Assembly: GCA_017399915.1 (NCBI GenBank) | Contig: JAFQAS010000065.1 | Span: forward strand, 124,001-188,000 | DNA: 64,000 bases | Reading direction: 5' to 3' | Source of the DNA: Muribaculaceae bacterium | Lineage (GTDB): Bacteria; Bacteroidota; Bacteroidia; Bacteroidales; Muribaculaceae | Part shown: piece after piece, positions 1-7,365 of the stretch | Numbering within the stretch: position 1 is the first letter of the stretch | Layout: each line of letters starts with the position of its first letter | The notes under the pieces: generated by a model | Databases searched by the model: none | What the model was told of the DNA's origin: nothing | Seen by the model: the letters and a program-made list of their open reading frames with translations, nothing else | Translations under genes and position numbers: made by a program

Positions 1-158
1 TTCCCTGTCCCCGTCTGGGCCAATGCCACCACATCATTATCTTCATTCAATAAGTGAGGAATCACTTTTGCCTGCACAGGCATAGGCATCTCAAAGCCCA
101 TTTCACTAATGGCAAGCAACAACTCATCACTCACCCCCAATTCTTCAAATGTTTTCAT
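1..158 (-). CDS. DEAD-box RNA helicase, N-terminal fragment (runs off window)
   Basis: Only the first 52-53 residues are present. They read MKTFEELGVSDELLLAIS, then a Q-motif (MPVQAKVIP) and the start of Walker A (AQTGTGK), which is the opening of DEAD-box ATP-dependent RNA helicases of the RhlE/DeaD type. These unwind short RNA duplexes in ribosome assembly or mRNA turnover. The gene reads leftward out of the window. The ATG lies four bases downstream of a TATCTTTG -7 box, so its transcript would be nearly leaderless. The specific paralogue cannot be decided from this fragment. Confidence 0.85.
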   Translation of the reverse strand, partial: MKTFEELGVSDELLLAISEMGFEMPMPVQAKVIPHLLNEDNDVVALAQTGTG

Positions 159-195
159 ACTACAAAGATAGCTCTTTCAGTTCACAATTAACACA
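155..195. repeat. Left copy of imperfect direct repeat flanking the R-M cassette
   Basis: About 41 bp here match 3038-3078 in the same orientation. The first 16 bp (TCATACTACAAAGATA) are identical, and by eye 32 of 41 positions agree. The block covers the start codon and -7 box of the helicase. The other copy covers the same parts of vsr. It may reflect duplication of the insertion site, or simply two copies of a common promoter type. Confidence 0.55.
163..170 (-). promoter_or_regulatory. -7 box (TATCTTTG) of the DEAD-box helicase gene
   Basis: On the minus strand TATCTTTG matches the Bacteroidota primary sigma factor -7 consensus TAnnTTTG. It sits four bases before the helicase ATG. No clear -33 TTG is found at 19-21 bp. 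Confidence 0.55.
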
Positions 196-210
196 AATAG
201 GCTTTGATGT

Positions 211-1587
211 TTAATCTCTATTATATTCTTCCTTTTCTTCACATAGATATCCATCAAACACTCCGGGCAACTTCATATATGGGCGCAAGCATGCTACTTT
301 TTGCTCCTCTTCGGGAATCAACTTAAGGGCATGAATCTCATTAAAAAGTCGTATCAACGAACGGCCTATCGCCCATGACAAATTAACAGGCACTGCGTTC
401 CCAATCTGTCTATATTTTGACGATAGAGAGCCACAAAACACCCATTCATCAGGAAATGTTTGAATGCGTGCATATTCCCTGACTGTCAATGGTCTTGTTT
501 CCCATGGGTGGCATCGCTCAGTTTGTTTCTGGGCAGGAGCACATGTCAATGTCAGACTTGGTTCGTCCATTGAAAGGCGACGAGCCATTCCTGTCTTACC
601 CCCTCCAAGGTTATAACTTCCTCGCATATAGTCACGCGCCACATCATCAGGCAAATCTCTCCAATCGCCCCCTTCCGGCACTAACTCCATTACCTGTTTT
701 TTTGATTGGGGATATAGCTGGCCTTCTGATTTTGGCACATTTGTATCATACAACCCTCCAGGGAAAAAAGCATCACGAAGCGTGCGCATTTCATTGCACA
801 CCGAAGGCCATTTGAATGACACAAATGGCGCTATATCATTGCGTATTGCAATCAGGATCAATCGTTCTCGTTTTTGTGGCACATCATATTGCAATGCCCT
901 CAACACACGCGGTTCTACTAAGGTATATCCAAGCTCTGCAATAACATTCTTTATCGTCGCCATTGTGCGACCGCCATCATGTTCCAACAGCCCTTTCACA
1001 TTTTCCCCCATGAAAACTTTAGGGCAAACTTCTTTTACCGCACGAGCCAATTCAAAAAACAAAGTTCCACGAGTTTCCTCAAACCCCAGACGTTTTCCCG
1101 CATATGAAAATGCTTGACAAGGGAATCCCCCCGACAGAAAGTCAACTTTATTTCGATAAGGAGTAAAATCAAGTTCATGAATATCCCCCTCTACCACATT
1201 CCATGAAGGACGATTTTGTCTTAATGTATCACACGCGTCATGGTCAAACTCATTTAACAGCACATTATGAAACCCTGCTTTTTCCAAACCTAAAGCAAGT
1301 CCACCTCCTCCCGCAAAAAGTTCTATAGATGTAAAATCACGTGATGGGACAACCTCCTTTTCCTCTATCCAACTTGAGGTCATCATAGCCTGTATTGCTG
1401 GTAATTCTTGCAGTTTTGACACTTCAAAGTATTTCTTGCCATCACTGCCAATTTCCACTTTAAAGCGTCCTTTTGCCACCCATTTTTCAATAGTGGCACG
1501 TGATACGCCTAATAGGTCGGCAAGATTATTAAAAGATATTATTTCCACCACACTATTTTTGAGTGTTATACATTTCAAAGCCTTCAT
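211..1587 (-). CDS. DNA (cytosine-5-)-methyltransferase with N-terminal DNA-binding domain (type II R-M)
   Basis: 458-residue C5 methyltransferase that protects host DNA from the adjacent nuclease. Seen: motif I ELFAGGGG (about residues 89-96), motif IV GGFPCQ with catalytic Cys157, ENV at 195-197 (motif VI), QKRER near 238-242 (motif VIII) and QIGNAVP near the C-terminus (motif X). Residues 15-60 (NLADLLGVSRATIEKWVAKG) form an excisionase/MerR-like helix-turn-helix not needed for catalysis, suggesting self-regulation. The target-recognition region and the neighbouring Eco47II-like nuclease suggest GGNCC specificity, which is inference. It overlaps the end of the nuclease gene by 35 nt, so the two are probably translationally coupled. 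The start at 1587 is kept because it includes the whole HTH. Confidence 0.93.
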   Translation of the reverse strand: MKALKCITLKNSVVEIISFNNLADLLGVSRATIEKWVAKGRFKVEIGSDGKKYFEVSKLQELPAIQAMMTSSWIEEKEVVPSRDFTSIELFAGGGGLALGLEKAGFHNVLLNEFDHDACDTLRQNRPSWNVVEGDIHELDFTPYRNKVDFLSGGFPCQAFSYAGKRLGFEETRGTLFFELARAVKEVCPKVFMGENVKGLLEHDGGRTMATIKNVIAELGYTLVEPRVLRALQYDVPQKRERLILIAIRNDIAPFVSFKWPSVCNEMRTLRDAFFPGGLYDTNVPKSEGQLYPQSKKQVMELVPEGGDWRDLPDDVARDYMRGSYNLGGGKTGMARRLSMDEPSLTLTCAPAQKQTERCHPWETRPLTVREYARIQTFPDEWVFCGSLSSKYRQIGNAVPVNLSWAIGRSLIRLFNEIHALKLIPEEEQKVACLRPYMKLPGVFDGYLCEEKEEYNRD

Positions 1588-2302
1588 ATGTTGAGAACGC
1601 CAACAAGAATAAGCTCAATTGAAGGTCTCCATTCTTTGATTGAAGTTCTTCATATACCGTATTCTTCAAGGTAAACTCGTCGTTCTCATTTATTACATCT
1701 TCTATAATCGTTGGCAATACCATACACAATTTGTAAAACGCCAACTTGTCACCAAATACCAATTCATAGAATTTATCCATTGACATGCGTCTTATTTTCT
1801 TATGAGAACGAGATTGGCCATCTAATGAGATTTTCCACACATCATCTTTCGATTTAGAAGAAATAGCTTCGACTAAATAACATGTCGCCTCATCATCTTC
1901 AAGAAGTTTTGCTTGCATTTTCATATAGGTCTTTTGTGATGAAGCTGAATTCATTGTATTATGTTTGTTCTTCATCTCCACATAGATATGCAATAAATTA
2001 TTCTCTACATCAAAACCTTGTGATGGCACATTCCACCCGTTGCCTGCATATTTGAATAAATTCTGATGAAAATAACCGATTTTATTTGTATTTGACTTAT
2101 CTATCTGTCTATAACATTCATCATTAATTGATTCTTGTATATTTTTGCCATAAACTTTTGAGTCAAACGTAAGTTTTATTGGGTCGATAATATTCTCGTT
2201 AAACTGTTTAAGCGTAATTTCCCTACGATAAGATTTTACTGTAGCCTTTACATGCTCATATATTTCCTCATCTGAAATAAAACCCAAATTATATTTTCTC
2301 AT
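1553..2302 (-). CDS. Type II restriction endonuclease, Eco47II/Sau96I-like
   Basis: 249-residue PD-(D/E)XK nuclease. The core reads QGFDV followed ten residues later by YVEMKNKHNTMN, giving D98, E109 and K111 as the likely catalytic triad. The sequence around it (YFHQNLFKYAGNGW, SSQKTYMKMQAKL) matches what I recall of the Eco47II family (PF09553, GGNCC). The reading frame extends to a TTG at 2332, but that TTG is inside a TATATTTG -7 box, so the ATG at 2302 is the better start. The nuclease precedes and overlaps the methyltransferase on one transcript. No separate controller (C) protein is present. Confidence 0.82.
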   Translation of the reverse strand: MRKYNLGFISDEEIYEHVKATVKSYRREITLKQFNENIIDPIKLTFDSKVYGKNIQESINDECYRQIDKSNTNKIGYFHQNLFKYAGNGWNVPSQGFDVENNLLHIYVEMKNKHNTMNSASSQKTYMKMQAKLLEDDEATCYLVEAISSKSKDDVWKISLDGQSRSHKKIRRMSMDKFYELVFGDKLAFYKLCMVLPTIIEDVINENDEFTLKNTVYEELQSKNGDLQLSLFLLAFSTYEGFEMYNTQK

Positions 2303-2329
2303 AATACTTGTACAAATTTTATTATATTG

Positions 2330-2361
2330 CAAATATACTGATTTTTTACTTCAAAACACAA
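2330..2361 (-). promoter_or_regulatory. Promoter of the nuclease-methyltransferase pair
   Basis: On the minus strand a -33 TTG (2361-2359) is followed after 21 bp by TATATTTG (2337-2330). Transcription would start about 20 nt before the nuclease ATG at 2302, so this pair can be expressed separately from vsr. Confidence 0.6.
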
Positions 2362-2384
2362 CGCCATTTATATAAATTCCAACC

Positions 2385-2422
2385 TTACGACATTAATCTT
2401 TGCTTACGGCGTTAATTATTGC
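2385..2422. repeat. Tandem 19-bp repeat upstream of the nuclease promoter (possible operator)
   Basis: TTACGACATTAATCTTTGC (2385-2403) is followed directly by TTACGGCGTTAATTATTGC (2404-2422), 15 of 19 identical. The repeats lie about 24-61 bp upstream of the -33 element of the nuclease promoter. Their position would suit binding by the helix-turn-helix of the methyltransferase, which is inference. Confidence 0.5.
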
Positions 2423-2539
2423 TTATTCAATCAACAAGAGTAAAATTCTCAGCAAACATAATGGCACTTTATCATCCAACATATTAATTGGATACCCATC
2501 TTCTTTATTAGCAAAACCGTCGAAATAATTATTTCGCAT
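2423..2539 (-). CDS. Small ORF of 38 residues overlapping the end of vsr
   Basis: An ATG inside the last codons of vsr opens a 38-codon frame starting MRNNYFDGFANKEDGYPINM and ending in a leucine-rich stretch (LCLLRILLLLIE). I do not recognise it. The composition looks protein-like, and the ATG/stop overlap with vsr is typical of translational coupling. It could equally be the tail of a decayed gene. Confidence 0.35.
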   Translation of the reverse strand: MRNNYFDGFANKEDGYPINMLDDKVPLCLLRILLLLIE

Positions 2540-3041
2540 ATTCCACCAATGGTTCTGCCGCATTTTGTCCCTTTGTGTGGCATTCGTCATAATTCACCGA
2601 CACCGGTTTCTGCGTTGACAACAAAATTTGGCCTAATTTTATAGTTAAGGCATATAAAGTATTTATACGGTTGGCCTTTTTCAACTGGCACTCCCACACA
2701 AGAAGGACATGCCATCCCATAGCACGTAATCGCTTATAATTTTCGGAGTCTCTTAATTTATTTCGTTTAATTTTTCGCGACCAAAACTCCACATTTGTTT
2801 TGGGCAACCTAAAAATTCCACAATCCTCATGACCATGCCAAAAACACCCATTGACAAATATTACCGTTTTAAGTTTAGGCAAAACTATATCGGGCGACCC
2901 AGGCAAACGCCTATCACTCAACCTATATCTAAACCCATTATGCCACAGCCATTTCCGCACCAATATCTCAGGCTTTGTATTCTTACCTTTGATTTGGCTC
3001 ATACAATAATGGCGTTGCTCAGGAGTCATCGTATCTGTCAT
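2529..3041 (-). CDS. vsr: Very short patch repair endonuclease (Vsr)
   Basis: 170-residue Vsr nuclease, which nicks next to T:G mismatches produced when 5-methylcytosine deaminates and so limits C-to-T mutation at methylated sites. Seen: MTPEQRHYCMSQIKGKNTKPE at the start, GSPDIV with D51 (the position of the magnesium-binding Asp in E. coli Vsr) and NGCFWHGHEDC with H69. The residue aligned with E. coli H64 is N64 here. It lies upstream of the C5 methyltransferase pair on the same strand, the usual association. Its length is normal. A TATCTTTG box ends only four bases before the ATG. Confidence 0.95.
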   Translation of the reverse strand: MTDTMTPEQRHYCMSQIKGKNTKPEILVRKWLWHNGFRYRLSDRRLPGSPDIVLPKLKTVIFVNGCFWHGHEDCGIFRLPKTNVEFWSRKIKRNKLRDSENYKRLRAMGWHVLLVWECQLKKANRINTLYALTIKLGQILLSTQKPVSVNYDECHTKGQNAAEPLVEYAK

Positions 3042-3078
3042 ACTACAAAGATAATATTTTCAACTCACAATCCACGCA
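3038..3078. repeat. Right copy of imperfect direct repeat flanking the R-M cassette
   Basis: Partner of the block at 155-195. It covers the vsr ATG and the -7 box at 3046-3053. The identical 16-bp core is followed by a weaker match (16 of 25). Confidence 0.55.
3046..3053 (-). promoter_or_regulatory. -7 box (TATCTTTG) of vsr
   Basis: TATCTTTG on the minus strand ends four bases before the vsr ATG, in the same arrangement as the helicase promoter at 163-170. A nearly leaderless mRNA is expected. Confidence 0.55.
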
Positions 3079-3083
3079 TATGA

Positions 3084-3113
3084 TTGATTTTATTAGTTTT
3101 TTGAGTACTTTTG
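3084..3113 (+). promoter_or_regulatory. Promoter of the LtaS-like gene
   Basis: TTG at 3084-3086, a 19-bp spacer, then TACTTTTG at 3106-3113. This fits the Bacteroidota -33/-7 pattern. The leader to the ATG at 3195 would be about 75 nt. Confidence 0.6.
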
Positions 3114-3194
3114 TAATCGTTTTTTTAAGATATGCCACTTAATGTGGATTTTTAATTATTTAATCTTTGAATATAAGTCGATTATATAGACAAC

Positions 3195-5144
3195 ATGAAA
3201 CGAGCCGGTTATTCTCTTGCTTATTTATTGACAATTCACGCCATAGCGTTAATTGTGTTTTTCTTGTTTCGATTGATGCTATTTACTTCTATCGATTATG
3301 AATTCGCATCAGATGTAACCATAGGCACCAAGGCTATTGCATTTATCAAAGGAGTGTGGTTTGACAATGTGATTGCGTGCTACATAACAATTCTCCCTCT
3401 TGCCACAATGTGGGTCGCTCAATTTTTCAAACATTTTCCACGATGGGCATATAAATTCACGGCAATATTCACAAGTATCTTATACACTATTGCCTTCAGC
3501 ATTTCAGCCGCCAACGTGCCTTATTTTCAATACTTTTTCACCAACATAAACTCATCGATTTTCAATTGGTTTGGTTATGCCGGCACTACCGGAGGAATGA
3601 TTTTTGGCGAGTCGGCTTATATCCTACCCATTCTTTGTGGCATTTTTTCTATCATCTTTATTTGGATAGCCAACATCAAAATAGCACGTCGTTTTGCCAC
3701 TCGAGCCGAAAAAGAGGCTCCGTTGCAGTATTCGGTAAAATCACTTGCCTCATATAGCTTAGTCGGATTGGTGTTGATAGGGTTATGTGCATTTGGAATC
3801 AGAGGGCGCACAGGCTACAACCCCATAAAGGTGAGCCAGGCTTATTATTGCCAAGATGCGTTTCTCAACCAACTCGGCATAAGTGCCACGTTCAATCTTC
3901 TCACAAGCTATATGGACGATATGCGCAAAGAGAATCGTCCTATCGCACTACTCGACGACCAAGAAGCGATAAAGAATATGCAACAATACCTCAACCGCAA
4001 TGGCATTGACAGTATTTCCCCTTTAGCACGCAAAGTAACATATGCCGATAGCGCTGTAAACAAAAAGAACGTGGTGATGGTGTTGATGGAATCAATGTCG
4101 GCACGATTGATGCAGTCATATGGTCAGGAAAAGCCTCTCACTCCATTCCTCGACAGCTTATACCAACAATCGCAGAGTTACAAAAACTTCTATTCATCGG
4201 GAATTCACACCAACCATGGCATCACTGCAACATTATATTCATTCCCTACCGTGCTCAATCGCAATGCGATGAAAGGCACAAAGATTCCTCGTTATGTGGG
4301 ATTGCCCGATGTGCTTGCTCAAAATGGCTATCGTAATATGTTTTTCATGACCCATGAATCGCAATACGACAATATGAACGCATTTTTCCGCACTAATGGG
4401 TTTCACGAGATATATGCTCAAGAAGATTATCCCGCAAATGAAGTTGTGAATAGTTTTGGTGTTCCCGATGCGTTTATATTTAATTACGCGCTCAACAAAA
4501 TCAACGAAAAAGCATCAAATTCCCAACCATTCTTTTCGGTCATTCTCACTATATCAAACCACCCTCCCTATATTATCCCCAATGGATTTAAGTCGCGCAC
4601 ATCAAAGCCCGAGGAGCAAATCGTGGAATATGCCGACCAATCTATCGCTTCGTTTATGCGCGAAGCTCGCAAGCAACCATGGTTTGACAATACCATATTC
4701 ATATTCCTTGGCGATCACGGCAAAATCGTAGGCACCCCTGAATGCGAGATGCCTCAATCATACAATCATATCCCACTAATGATTTATGGCAAAGATATTG
4801 AGCCACAAGAGATAACACACTTAGCGTCACAAGTAGATGTAGCACCAACATTACTATCGCTACTCGGATTAAGCCACACCCAAAACAATTTCGGCATTGA
4901 TTTAAACACCGAGCGACGCGACTTTGTAGCCTTTACCACCGACAAGCAAATTGCCGCTCGCGACAGCTCTCATATCTATATCTACGAGCCTGCCGACGAT
5001 GTGGAATATTGCTATACAATCAATAATGGCAAGTTTGAAAAATCGGCAATAAACCCTACCTTCGAGCAGTTAAAGAATTTCTGCTTTTCGACAATACAAT
5101 CAACCCAATATTTTAATCTTCAAGGATTAACCGGCAAGGAATAA
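3195..5144 (+). CDS. LTA synthase/MdoB-like membrane sulfatase-fold phosphotransferase
   Basis: 649-residue protein with about five hydrophobic segments in the first 220 residues and then an extracytoplasmic alkaline phosphatase/sulfatase domain. Seen: NVVMVLMESMSARL (metal-binding Glu strand), GIHTNHGITATLYSFP (expected nucleophilic Thr), IFLGDHGK and YNHIPLMIYG (metal-binding Asp/His). Family members move phosphoglycerol or phosphoethanolamine onto polymers, glycans or lipids. Lipoteichoic acid is absent from Bacteroidota, so the acceptor here is unknown. The gene is alone, with its own promoter, and faces the end of the kinase gene. Confidence 0.85.
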   Translation: MKRAGYSLAYLLTIHAIALIVFFLFRLMLFTSIDYEFASDVTIGTKAIAFIKGVWFDNVIACYITILPLATMWVAQFFKHFPRWAYKFTAIFTSILYTIAFSISAANVPYFQYFFTNINSSIFNWFGYAGTTGGMIFGESAYILPILCGIFSIIFIWIANIKIARRFATRAEKEAPLQYSVKSLASYSLVGLVLIGLCAFGIRGRTGYNPIKVSQAYYCQDAFLNQLGISATFNLLTSYMDDMRKENRPIALLDDQEAIKNMQQYLNRNGIDSISPLARKVTYADSAVNKKNVVMVLMESMSARLMQSYGQEKPLTPFLDSLYQQSQSYKNFYSSGIHTNHGITATLYSFPTVLNRNAMKGTKIPRYVGLPDVLAQNGYRNMFFMTHESQYDNMNAFFRTNGFHEIYAQEDYPANEVVNSFGVPDAFIFNYALNKINEKASNSQPFFSVILTISNHPPYIIPNGFKSRTSKPEEQIVEYADQSIASFMREARKQPWFDNTIFIFLGDHGKIVGTPECEMPQSYNHIPLMIYGKDIEPQEITHLASQVDVAPTLLSLLGLSHTQNNFGIDLNTERRDFVAFTTDKQIAARDSSHIYIYEPADDVEYCYTINNGKFEKSAINPTFEQLKNFCFSTIQSTQYFNLQGLTGKE

Positions 5145-5185
5145 TAGTCAAAAAAATACACCTGTTCCCTTAATAAATTAAGGCT

Positions 5186-6568
5186 CTAATCGTTCTCCTT
5201 TTTAGGTGCATCTTTTGATGGGTCATATTTGCGATATGGCAAATATTTCTGCAACAAGGAGTGATAAAATTTAACGGCATCTAATCCTATTTCATCATGA
5301 AGATCAGATATGAATGGCCGACTTTTTGCCATTTTATCTATTGAATTGAAATTTGCCGACTGGATATTATCAAAAGTTGCAGATATAATGCTTGCGATTG
5401 TTTCATCAGTTGCTGCGGAAACATGCTTACTCTTTATTTTTACCGCATCGTCAACATAAGATCCCAATATTAGAAAAACAAATTCTCCATAAGGCACTTT
5501 TTCAATCGAATCCAAGGCTAATTGATAACGATGGTCTAATGCCTGCTTCATCTCATTTACCGCCTCATTTTTTGTGAGTTCCCACTGTTGACGTTCTGCT
5601 TCGGATAATGATTGTACATTTCGAATAGAATCAAACTGTTGTTGTGCCAGTTGCGCTTCATTCTTTGCATCGGCAGCCTCTTGCTGGGCTCGTTGAGCTC
5701 GTTGTTGAGCTTCGCTCACCTCACTCCGCGCCACCGAGAGGGAATCAAGCAATTCTTGTTGCGCGGCATTATCTACAGTCCCTTCATTTACAAAAAACAT
5801 CATCACCGCCACAATCCCCACCATTATAGCTATTATGATCAAATATATAGGATGGCTGCTTTTATTCCAGCTACGAATTAATTGATCCACATTATCCCAT
5901 CTGTTATCGGGGTTTTCTCGCAGACATTTACTTGAATAAGATCTATAATTATAAGGGAAAATCAGCTCCATCAACTTTCCTATCGAATAAATGTCGCTTC
6001 GCGCATCTAAATCATCTTTCTGCGCCAATAGTTCAGGCGAGGCATATTCACGAGTGCCGCCCATATTTTTGGTGAGATAATAAGCATCGGTGTTGCTCAA
6101 TCCAAAATCGAGCAACTTCACATCATCATTCGACCGGGTAATGAGAATATTATCGGGTTTCAGATCATTATGGATTATTCCATTCTTGTGGATATATGCC
6201 ACAGCCTCCATTAACTGATAGAATACTCGCCGGCGGGAGTCGATTGTGGGTTTCTCTGCCAAAAAATCACTAAGATTTCGTCCTTGAATATATTCCATCA
6301 CAATACCCGGACCTACAGGAGTATTTTCCTCATAAGTATAGTAGTGTGGCAAATGATAATGATTGAGTGTTATCGACAACTCATATTCACGTTTCAACAT
6401 TGCAAGTTGCATTGCCGAATTGTCTTTTGTTGTCTTTATTGCAAGATATTTACCGGCTTTACTCACTCTATACAACCGCGACATCGCGCCCTCTCTAACC
6501 AGCACGATATCTGAGTATGAAGTAGTTATGTCAAGGCCACTATTTACCGGACGAAACGTTTCACTCAT
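5186..6568 (-). CDS. Membrane Ser/Thr protein kinase with coiled-coil extracytoplasmic part
   Basis: 460 residues. The N-terminal kinase domain (about 18-235) has the ATP-binding Lys in YLAIKTTK (K45), catalytic loop HNDLKPDN (133-140, D135), DFG at 154-156 and GTREYASPE as the P+1 region. The catalytic loop is HND rather than HRD, so it may not need activation-loop phosphorylation. One transmembrane helix (241-260) is followed by a Gln/Ala-rich coiled coil (about 265-345) and a C-terminal segment I do not recognise. The architecture resembles PknB-type receptors without PASTA domains. It is divergent from the gene at 6639, and the two share a promoter region. Confidence 0.88.
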   Translation of the reverse strand: MSETFRPVNSGLDITTSYSDIVLVREGAMSRLYRVSKAGKYLAIKTTKDNSAMQLAMLKREYELSITLNHYHLPHYYTYEENTPVGPGIVMEYIQGRNLSDFLAEKPTIDSRRRVFYQLMEAVAYIHKNGIIHNDLKPDNILITRSNDDVKLLDFGLSNTDAYYLTKNMGGTREYASPELLAQKDDLDARSDIYSIGKLMELIFPYNYRSYSSKCLRENPDNRWDNVDQLIRSWNKSSHPIYLIIIAIMVGIVAVMMFFVNEGTVDNAAQQELLDSLSVARSEVSEAQQRAQRAQQEAADAKNEAQLAQQQFDSIRNVQSLSEAERQQWELTKNEAVNEMKQALDHRYQLALDSIEKVPYGEFVFLILGSYVDDAVKIKSKHVSAATDETIASIISATFDNIQSANFNSIDKMAKSRPFISDLHDEIGLDAVKFYHSLLQKYLPYRKYDPSKDAPKKEND

Positions 6569-6609
6569 TATTTAGTCGTTTTTGATGCGTTTTTATGGTT
6601 TTGCAGTCC

Positions 6610-6630
6610 CAAAAATAGTAATTATTTTTG
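6610..6630. promoter_or_regulatory. Back-to-back -7 boxes between kinase and divergent gene
   Basis: CAAAAATA (6610-6617; TATTTTTG on the minus strand, for the kinase) and TATTTTTG (6623-6630, plus strand) form a perfect 8-bp inverted repeat around GTAAT. The plus-strand box has a TTTG about 20 bp upstream (near 6600-6603). Either two divergent promoters or one palindromic operator is possible. Confidence 0.55.
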
Positions 6631-6638
6631 TAATCGTT

Positions 6639-7238
6639 ATGAATTTCAAAACAAATTTACCCGAAATTGCTACCTTGCGTAGCCAAGTCAAGGCCAAAGC
6701 AAATTTGGCTCTCGACACCCATTTTCATTTTATTCAATTAGTTGCAGAGCTCGAAAAAGAGCTACGCGAACATATGTCGGAGACCACCCTCGAGCGTGTG
6801 TGGGGATATTCTACTCGTGGATACGATACCGTATCTCGACGCACACTAGATGTGCTTTCTCGATATGTAGGAGCTAAAAACTGGGACGATTTTTGCCAAA
6901 GCCTTCGCAATAAAAGCGGTAAAGAGTCGGATCTATTTTTAACTAATACTCTTATGGCAAGTTCGCTCGAAATTGGCGCACATCTGCTTATTGGTTGGCA
7001 ACCCGACCGCATTTGTGAGATAAAATATCTTGGCAATAACCGATTTGAAGCTATTCGCACCGAAAATTCTTCAATAAAACCCGGCGATTCATTCTCTTGT
7101 ATTCTTTTTGAGAAAGGCCGAGAACTATATATGGACCTTTTCCAACGCGCCAACGAAACCGGCGAGCCCAATCCCAATGCTCGATATGTTGTTGGGCAAC
7201 AAAACGGGCTTACAACTCTTGAAATTCTCAAAAAATAA
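6639..7238 (+). CDS. Putative DNA-binding regulatory protein, Bacteroidota-specific
   Basis: 199 residues. The open frame extends back to 6582, but that part contains the -7 box, so I take the ATG at 6639. Residues 30-80 (HMSETTLERVWGY then RRTLDVLSRYVGAKNWDDF) follow a pattern I know from many Bacteroidota proteins, TTLxRLWGY...TLDxLAxYxGxxxWxxF, which I interpret as a winged-helix or HTH-like module. The C-terminal half (HLLIGWQPDRICEIKYLGNNRFEA) looks like a small beta-rich domain. Divergence from a membrane kinase suggests a signalling pair. No function has been shown. Confidence 0.65.
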   Translation: MNFKTNLPEIATLRSQVKAKANLALDTHFHFIQLVAELEKELREHMSETTLERVWGYSTRGYDTVSRRTLDVLSRYVGAKNWDDFCQSLRNKSGKESDLFLTNTLMASSLEIGAHLLIGWQPDRICEIKYLGNNRFEAIRTENSSIKPGDSFSCILFEKGRELYMDLFQRANETGEPNPNARYVVGQQNGLTTLEILKK

Positions 7239-7281
7239 AATCCCACCCTCCTCAACGAAACCTATATCTTTTTAAATAATA

Positions 7282-7318
7282 AAAACACCCGAGCAAAATC
7301 AAATTGCTCGGGTGTTTT
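7282..7318. terminator. Bidirectional terminator between 6639 gene and asd
   Basis: A 15-bp perfect stem (AAAACACCCGAGCAA / TTGCTCGGGTGTTTT) with a 7-nt loop, with A-rich and T-rich flanks. It serves the two convergent genes. Confidence 0.85.
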
Positions 7319-7365
7319 ATGCTAATAAGAGAAATTTCTGTTAATCAATAAAAATAAGGAGTTGC

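Noticed and set aside
1..3110. Prophage or integrative element carrying the R-M genes
   Set aside because: No integrase, transposase, tRNA target or phage gene is seen; only a direct repeat is present.
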